From positions 5,270,001-5,334,000 of the forward strand of contig NZ_CP109273.1 of assembly GCF_045209745.1 (NCBI RefSeq): a stretch of DNA of 64,000 nt, given 5' to 3'. The notes below the pieces were generated by a model. The model was not told the DNA's origin. It did not search any database and worked only from the letters and a program-made list of their open reading frames with translations. The stretch is from Micromonospora sp045209745. GTDB taxonomy: Bacteria > Actinomycetota > Actinomycetes > Mycobacteriales > Micromonosporaceae. A program made the position numbers and the translations under genes. This document shows, piece after piece, positions 59,578 to 64,000 of this stretch; within the stretch, counting starts at the first letter, position 1; each line of letters begins with the position of its first letter.

Positions 59578-61850
59578 GCGACACCCAGGACAACGGCCCC
59601 ATCAGTGCGCAGGGCGTGGACCAGAAGGCAGCGGCCGGCTGCCCGGTCGCGCACGACTCAGTGACCGCGCACGGCAGCGAGAGCGAGAACCCGGCGATCG
59701 ACTCGCCGACCCCGAAGACCGGCGGTCGTCCGCGCACCAACCGGGACTGGTGGCCCAACCAGCTCGACCTCTCGGTGTTGCACGCCCACTCGCCCAAGGG
59801 CAACCCGTTGGGGGAGAGCTTCAGCTACGCCAAGGAGTTCGCCAAGCTCGACGTCGAGGCCCTCAAGCGCGACATCACCGAGGCCCTCACCACCTCGCAG
59901 GACTGGTGGCCGGCCGACTTCGGCCACTACGGCGGCCTGATGATCCGGATGAGCTGGCACGCCGCCGGCACGTACCGCATCGGGGACGGTCGCGGTGGCG
60001 CCGGCGACGGTGGTCAGCGTTTCGCTCCGCTCAACAGCTGGCCGGACAACGCCAACCTCGACAAGGCCCGCCGGCTGCTCTGGCCGGTCAAGCAGAAGTA
60101 CGGCCAGAAGATCTCGTGGGCCGACCTGATCGTGCTCGCCGGTAACGTCTCCCTGGAGGCGATGGGCTTCAAGACCTTCGGCTTCGGTTTCGGTCGCGAG
60201 GACGTGTGGGAGCCCGAGGAGATCTTCTGGGGTCCGGAGGACACCTGGCTCGGCGACGAGCGCTACGCCTCCGAGAAGGAGATGATGGCCGGCGTCGGGG
60301 CCACCGAGATGGGTCTCATCTACGTCAACCCGGAGGGGCCTCGCGGCAACGCCGACCCGCTTGCGGCGGCGCACTTCATCCGCGAGACCTTCGCCCGGAT
60401 GGCGATGAACGACGAGGAGACCGTCGCCCTGATCGCGGGTGGCCACACCTTCGGCAAGACCCACGGTGCCGGCGTCGCCGATGGTCACGTGGGCGCGGAG
60501 CCCGAGGGGGCCCCACTGGAGGCGCAGGGCCTCGGCTGGCTGAGCACCCACGGCAGTGGCAAGGGCGGTGACACGATCACCAGCGGTCTCGAGGTGACGT
60601 GGACCGACGTGCCGACGCAGTGGAGCAACCGGTTCTTCGAGATCCTCTTCGGTTACGAGTGGGAGCTCACCACGAGCCCCGGCGGCGCCAAGCAGTGGGT
60701 CGCCAAGGACGCGGAGGCGATCATCCCGGACGCCCACGACGCGTCGAAGAAGCACAAGCCGACGATGCTCACGACCGACCTGTCGCTGCGCGTCGACTCG
60801 GCGTACGAGAAGATCTCGCGCCGCTTCCTGGAGAACCCCGACCAGTTCGCGCTGGCTTTCGCCAAGGCCTGGTACAAGTTGCTGCACCGCGACATGGGCC
60901 CGATCGACCGCTTCCTCGGGCCGTGGGTCCCGGAGGCCCAGCTGTGGCAGGACCCGGTGCCGGCCGTCGACCACGAGCTCGTGGGTGACGCCGACGTCGC
61001 CGCCCTCAAGGCGAAGGTCCTGGAGTCCGGCCTCACGACCGCCCAGTTGATCTCCACCGCCTGGGCCTCGGCCGCCAGCTACCGGTCCACCGACAAGCGC
61101 GGCGGCGCCAACGGCGCCCGGATCCGCCTCGAGCCGCAGCGCAGCTGGGAGGTCAACCAGCCCGAGCAGCTCGCGACGGTCCTGGAGACTCTCGAGGGCA
61201 TCCAGCGGGAGTTCAACTCCGCCGGTGGCGCGAAGGTCTCGTTCGCGGACCTGATCGTGCTGGCCGGCTCGGCCGCCGTCGAGAAGGCGGCGCGTGACGC
61301 CGGCGTCAAGGTGACCGTGCCGTTCCGTCCGGGCCGCACCGACGCCACGTTGGAGCAGACCGACGTGGAGTCCTTCCGGGTCCTCGAGCCGCGCGCGGAC
61401 GCGTTCCGCAACTACCTGCGCCCGGGCGAGAAGACCCAGCCGGAGGTGCTGCTCGTCGACCGCGCCTACATGCTCAACCTGACCGCGCCCGAGATGACCG
61501 TCCTCATCGGCGGCCTGCGCTCCCTCGGCGCCAACACCGGCGGTAGCCAGCACGGCGTCCTCACCGATCAGCCGGGCGTGCTCACCAACGACTTCTTCGC
61601 CAACCTGCTCTCCCCGGGCACCCGGTGGAGCGCGTCGAAGTCCGACGAGCACGTGTACGAGATCCGCGACCTGGCCACTGATGAGGTGAAGTGGACCGCC
61701 ACCGCGGTCGACCTCATCTTCGGCTCCAACTCGCAGCTGCGGGCCCTCGCCGAGGTCTACGCCAGCCAGGACGCCCGCGACAAGTTCGTGAACGACTTCG
61801 TGGCAGCCTGGACCAAGGTCATGGAGCTCGACCGCTTCGACCTTGCCTGA
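59574..61850 (+). CDS. katG: Catalase-peroxidase KatG
   Basis: This 758-residue bifunctional heme enzyme degrades hydrogen peroxide. The N-terminal domain has the distal Arg-Trp-His in RMSWHAAGTYR, the Tyr of the Met-Tyr-Trp cross-link in GLIYVNPEGP and the proximal heme His in GGHTFGKTHG. The C-terminal half is the usual inactive duplicate. The ATG overlaps the furA stop. A strong hairpin terminator follows. Confidence 0.97.
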   Translation: MSDTQDNGPISAQGVDQKAAAGCPVAHDSVTAHGSESENPAIDSPTPKTGGRPRTNRDWWPNQLDLSVLHAHSPKGNPLGESFSYAKEFAKLDVEALKRDITEALTTSQDWWPADFGHYGGLMIRMSWHAAGTYRIGDGRGGAGDGGQRFAPLNSWPDNANLDKARRLLWPVKQKYGQKISWADLIVLAGNVSLEAMGFKTFGFGFGREDVWEPEEIFWGPEDTWLGDERYASEKEMMAGVGATEMGLIYVNPEGPRGNADPLAAAHFIRETFARMAMNDEETVALIAGGHTFGKTHGAGVADGHVGAEPEGAPLEAQGLGWLSTHGSGKGGDTITSGLEVTWTDVPTQWSNRFFEILFGYEWELTTSPGGAKQWVAKDAEAIIPDAHDASKKHKPTMLTTDLSLRVDSAYEKISRRFLENPDQFALAFAKAWYKLLHRDMGPIDRFLGPWVPEAQLWQDPVPAVDHELVGDADVAALKAKVLESGLTTAQLISTAWASAASYRSTDKRGGANGARIRLEPQRSWEVNQPEQLATVLETLEGIQREFNSAGGAKVSFADLIVLAGSAAVEKAARDAGVKVTVPFRPGRTDATLEQTDVESFRVLEPRADAFRNYLRPGEKTQPEVLLVDRAYMLNLTAPEMTVLIGGLRSLGANTGGSQHGVLTDQPGVLTNDFFANLLSPGTRWSASKSDEHVYEIRDLATDEVKWTATAVDLIFGSNSQLRALAEVYASQDARDKFVNDFVAAWTKVMELDRFDLA

Positions 61851-61860
61851 CGGATTTCCA

Positions 61861-61896
61861 CCGACGAGCCCCGGTCGATCGACCGGGGCTCGTCGG
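61861..61896 (+). terminator. Hairpin terminator of furA-katG
   Basis: A 16-bp perfect stem (CCGACGAGCCCCGGTC and complement) closes on GATC just after the katG stop. Confidence 0.8.
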
Positions 61897-61950
61897 CCTC
61901 TGCAGGTCCATGAACCGGTACGACCAGCTAGCCATCGACGGTGTTCGCGG

Positions 61951-62350
61951 CTAGGCGGTCACTGGCGCGGCCTCCGGTTGCCCGTCGGATGGTGCCTGGT
62001 CGTATGCGTGGCGGCGGACGCCGCGCGTCAGTAGGTAGCCGATCATCCAGAACTCACCGATCGTCGCGGGAGCGACCAGAACGTCGGCGATGCCCTGTGC
62101 GTCAGGGGCGAGGTATCCGATGAATGCGCTGAGCAGGTATCCGATGCCGCCGCCGACGAGGATCCAGCCGAGCGGGCGGGGCATCCAGTTCGAGCGGAGC
62201 ACGCAGCGTCCCATGGGGATGAGCCAGAGGCCGAAGAACAGCGCTCCGACGCCCCACAGGTTGCCGCTGGTCAGGTAAAGAATTTGGACGGTGGCCGCCG
62301 CGTCGCCGACCGGGTCGAGCGCGAGGTCGACAGCCGTGGCGAGCAGTGCC
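61951..62350 (-). pseudogene. 5'-truncated DUF4386-type membrane protein
   Basis: The minus frame reads, in order, ATVQILYLTSGNLWGVGALF, FGLWLIPMG, PLGWILVGGGIGYLLSAFIG and GEFWMIGYLLTRGVR. This is the C-terminal half of a DUF4386 integral membrane protein. The expected N-terminal about 90 residues are missing; family resemblance ends near 62350, where the opposite strand becomes a TetR tail. An internal ATG at 62214 could still be used, but the product would lack most of the family fold. Confidence 0.75.
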
Positions 62351-62615
62351 GCGGGCGATGCACGCGTTTGGCAGTCTGCCGCTCGGGTTCGCGCAGGAGA
62401 TCTTCAGCCCGTCGTCGGCTGGCGGGAGCATGGAGGACGACGTCGCGGAGGCGGACCTGGCCGCGATGGCCGAGGCGCTACCGCACCTGACGGCCATGGT
62501 GGCCGCCGAGATCCACGACGTCACCGACCCCACCCTCGGTTGGTGCGACGGCCAGACCGAGTTCGAGTTCACCCTCGACCTGCTCCTGGACGGGCTGGAA
62601 CGCCTCCGCGCCTGA
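62350..62615 (+). pseudogene. C-terminal remnant of a TetR-family regulator
   Basis: The plus frame gives MHAFGSLPLGFAQEIF, then LTAMVAAEIHDVTDPTLGWC and EFEFTLDLLLDGLERLR before the stop. This is the ligand-domain end of a TetR regulator with no DNA-binding domain. It abuts the truncated DUF4386 gene on the other strand, which suggests that one deletion removed both 5' ends and the shared promoter. Confidence 0.75.
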
Positions 62616-62726
62616 GGGCGAACGAATCCGAGCGGAGGAACGGCCGGAAGGGAAGGTCCACACTCTCCTGTTGGTACTTGAAAAATCTGAGGAACGGTGG
62701 GGTTCGATTGTGCAGTGGCGCTGCGG

Positions 62727-64000
62727 TCAGTTGACCTCTTTGGCCAGGAGGTCGCCGACGGCGGCGCGGACCGGGTCCGGGTTCGCCCAACTCCAGTTGG
62801 GGTGCGCGCGGTTGGTGAGCAGGGCGAGCACGAGTTTGCGGTTCGGGTCGACCAGGAGCGAGGGGCCGGCGAAGCCGGTGTGGCCGAAGGTCCGGGTGGA
62901 GGCGAGCCTGCCCATGAACCAGCTCTGGTTGAGGACGACCCCGAGGCCGTGGGCCGAGGTCCGGTTGGGCCGCTCGGGGTCGACGGCGGGCTTCCCGGCG
63001 TTGTGGTTGGTGAGCATCCGGCGCACGGTCGCCTCGGCGAGGATCCGCTTGCCCTTGTGGGTGCCCCCGTCGAGGAGCATCTGACCGATCGCCGCGAGCT
63101 CGCTGGCGGTGGCGAAGATGCCGGCGTGACCGGCGATGCCGCCGAGATGGTTGGCGACGTCGTCGTGGACGGTGCCACGGAGCAGGCCCCGGGACGAGCG
63201 GGCGTCGGTGGCGACGAGGCGGCTGGACCTCGCGCTGGTGGACATCCAGGTCTTGGGGTTGAAGCCGGTGTCGCGCAGGCCGAGCGGGCCGGTGAGGTTG
63301 CTCCTGAGCGCCTGGTCGAGCCCCTGACCGGTGACCTTCTCGACGATCTTGCCGGCGACCATGAGCCCGACGCTGGAATAGCGGAACGTGTTCCCGACAA
63401 CGGCGCCGGAGACCAGCCCGGTGGTGAGCACGGCGTTCCAGCGGGCCTCGTTGTCGGGAAGGCCGGTGACCTTGGCGCCGACCGGAAGACCGCTGGTGTG
63501 GGTGAGCAGCATCTCGACGGTGATCCGCTCCTTGCCCGCTCCGGTGAAGGCGGGCAGGTAGTCGCGGACCGGCGCACCCAGGTCGACGCGCCCCTTGTCG
63601 ACCTGCTGCAGCAGCAGGATGGCCGTGTACACCTTCGTGACCGAGGCGAGGTCGAAGATGGAGTCGGGGAGCATCGCGACACGCTGGCTGGCCGTGAGGA
63701 GCTTCGGGCCCGCGTCGTAGCGCAGCGCCTCCCCGACAGCGGTGTGCACCGTCGTCTTCCCATCGACCAGGACGACAGCGACCGCGCCGGGGAAACCCTT
63801 GTGCTGAACGGTCTGCGGTGTCGCGGGCAGGTGTCGCCGAAGCAGCGCGGTCACGTCCTGCGCGTAGCGGGCCTGACCGGCTGGCGCGGCACCGCCGTTC
63901 CCGGGCGGAGTGGCGGTGGGTGCGCCGGACGGCGTCCGGAAGTTTCCGGCCGAGCCGAATCCCACCCTGTTTCCGGCGGCGTCGGTCGCGGTCACCGCGT
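62727..64000 (-). CDS. Secreted serine hydrolase of the beta-lactamase/PBP family (partial)
   Basis: At least 420 residues of this protein lie in the window; its N-terminus is beyond the right edge. The catalytic domain has SxxK in ASVTKVYTA, the tyrosine motif RYSSVGLM and the third motif HTGFAG, plus THTSGLPVG, as in class C-like esterases and D-aminopeptidases. The first visible residues, VTATDAAGNRVGF, look like the end of a fibronectin-type or Ig-like module, so a longer, probably secreted protein is likely. The substrate is unknown. Confidence 0.88.
   Translation of the reverse strand, partial: AVTATDAAGNRVGFGSAGNFRTPSGAPTATPPGNGGAAPAGQARYAQDVTALLRRHLPATPQTVQHKGFPGAVAVVLVDGKTTVHTAVGEALRYDAGPKLLTASQRVAMLPDSIFDLASVTKVYTAILLLQQVDKGRVDLGAPVRDYLPAFTGAGKERITVEMLLTHTSGLPVGAKVTGLPDNEARWNAVLTTGLVSGAVVGNTFRYSSVGLMVAGKIVEKVTGQGLDQALRSNLTGPLGLRDTGFNPKTWMSTSARSSRLVATDARSSRGLLRGTVHDDVANHLGGIAGHAGIFATASELAAIGQMLLDGGTHKGKRILAEATVRRMLTNHNAGKPAVDPERPNRTSAHGLGVVLNQSWFMGRLASTRTFGHTGFAGPSLLVDPNRKLVLALLTNRAHPNWSWANPDPVRAAVGDLLAKEVN

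Overview
The window is high-GC DNA from an actinomycete. Dense overlapping start/stop codons, a SARP regulator, family 2 carbohydrate-binding modules and twin-arginine secretion suggest Micromonospora or a relative; this is inferred from gene style, not from any marker gene. No rRNA, tRNA, CRISPR array or intact mobile element was seen.

About 1.3-39.3 kb is a hybrid NRPS/polyketide gene cluster that I do not recognise as a known pathway. A leftward arm holds a SARP activator, a type II thioesterase and a KS-ACP polyketide synthase without an acyltransferase. The long rightward arm (5.6-31.2 kb) starts with an SbnA-like gene and later has an SbnB-like gene. In known systems this pair makes L-2,3-diaminopropionate (Dap) from O-phosphoserine and glutamate. 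Between them lie an Fe(II)/2-oxoglutarate oxygenase, an acetyltransferase, a SnoaL-like protein, an adenylation-carrier didomain with no condensation domain, and an MbtH protein. Next come a KASIII-like enzyme lacking its usual His, an FkbH-like protein, a free ACP, an FAD monooxygenase and two large PKSs. The first PKS is KS-AT(methylmalonyl)-DH-ER-KR-ACP. The second is KS-KR-ACP (no AT) followed by KS-AT(malonyl)-DH-KR-ACP. The working model is a Dap-derived amino acid primed or inserted by the A-PCP protein and extended by the PKSs, with a three-carbon unit from the FkbH/ACP pair possibly feeding an AT-less module.

At 31.2-39.3 kb are supporting genes: an alpha/beta-hydrolase, a small DUF5988-type protein, and a leftward operon of methylmalonyl-CoA mutase (two subunits), its MeaB GTPase and a sensor kinase. 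The operon can supply the methylmalonyl-CoA that the first PKS appears to use. A divergent Sfp-type phosphopantetheinyl transferase can activate the carrier domains. Six promoters in or beside the cluster carry TCAAG/TCGAG-like heptamers. In every case the last heptamer ends exactly 8 bp before an xAnnnT -10 element, as at known SARP-activated promoters. This ties the precursor genes, the PPTase and the core genes into one probable regulon.

At 39.4-44.1 kb a TetR regulator is followed by a leftward three-gene terpene unit (class I terpene synthase and two P450s, linked by 4-nt overlaps). At 44.2-45.4 kb a type I methionine aminopeptidase is divergent from a small XRE-type regulator. From 45.9 kb the window becomes ordinary chromosome: secreted polysaccharide-degrading enzymes (GH95, CBM2-GH62, GH11-CBM2, an SGNH hydrolase) with candidate catabolite operators, small stress proteins (GlsB, VOC, OsmC, RibD-like), an ECF42-type sigma factor with its DGPF protein, FurA-KatG, and a serine hydrolase cut by the right edge. 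Two gene-decay scars are visible: a LuxR tail beside a truncated multicopper oxidase (49.9-50.9 kb), and a DUF4386/TetR pair that has lost both 5' ends (about 62.35 kb).
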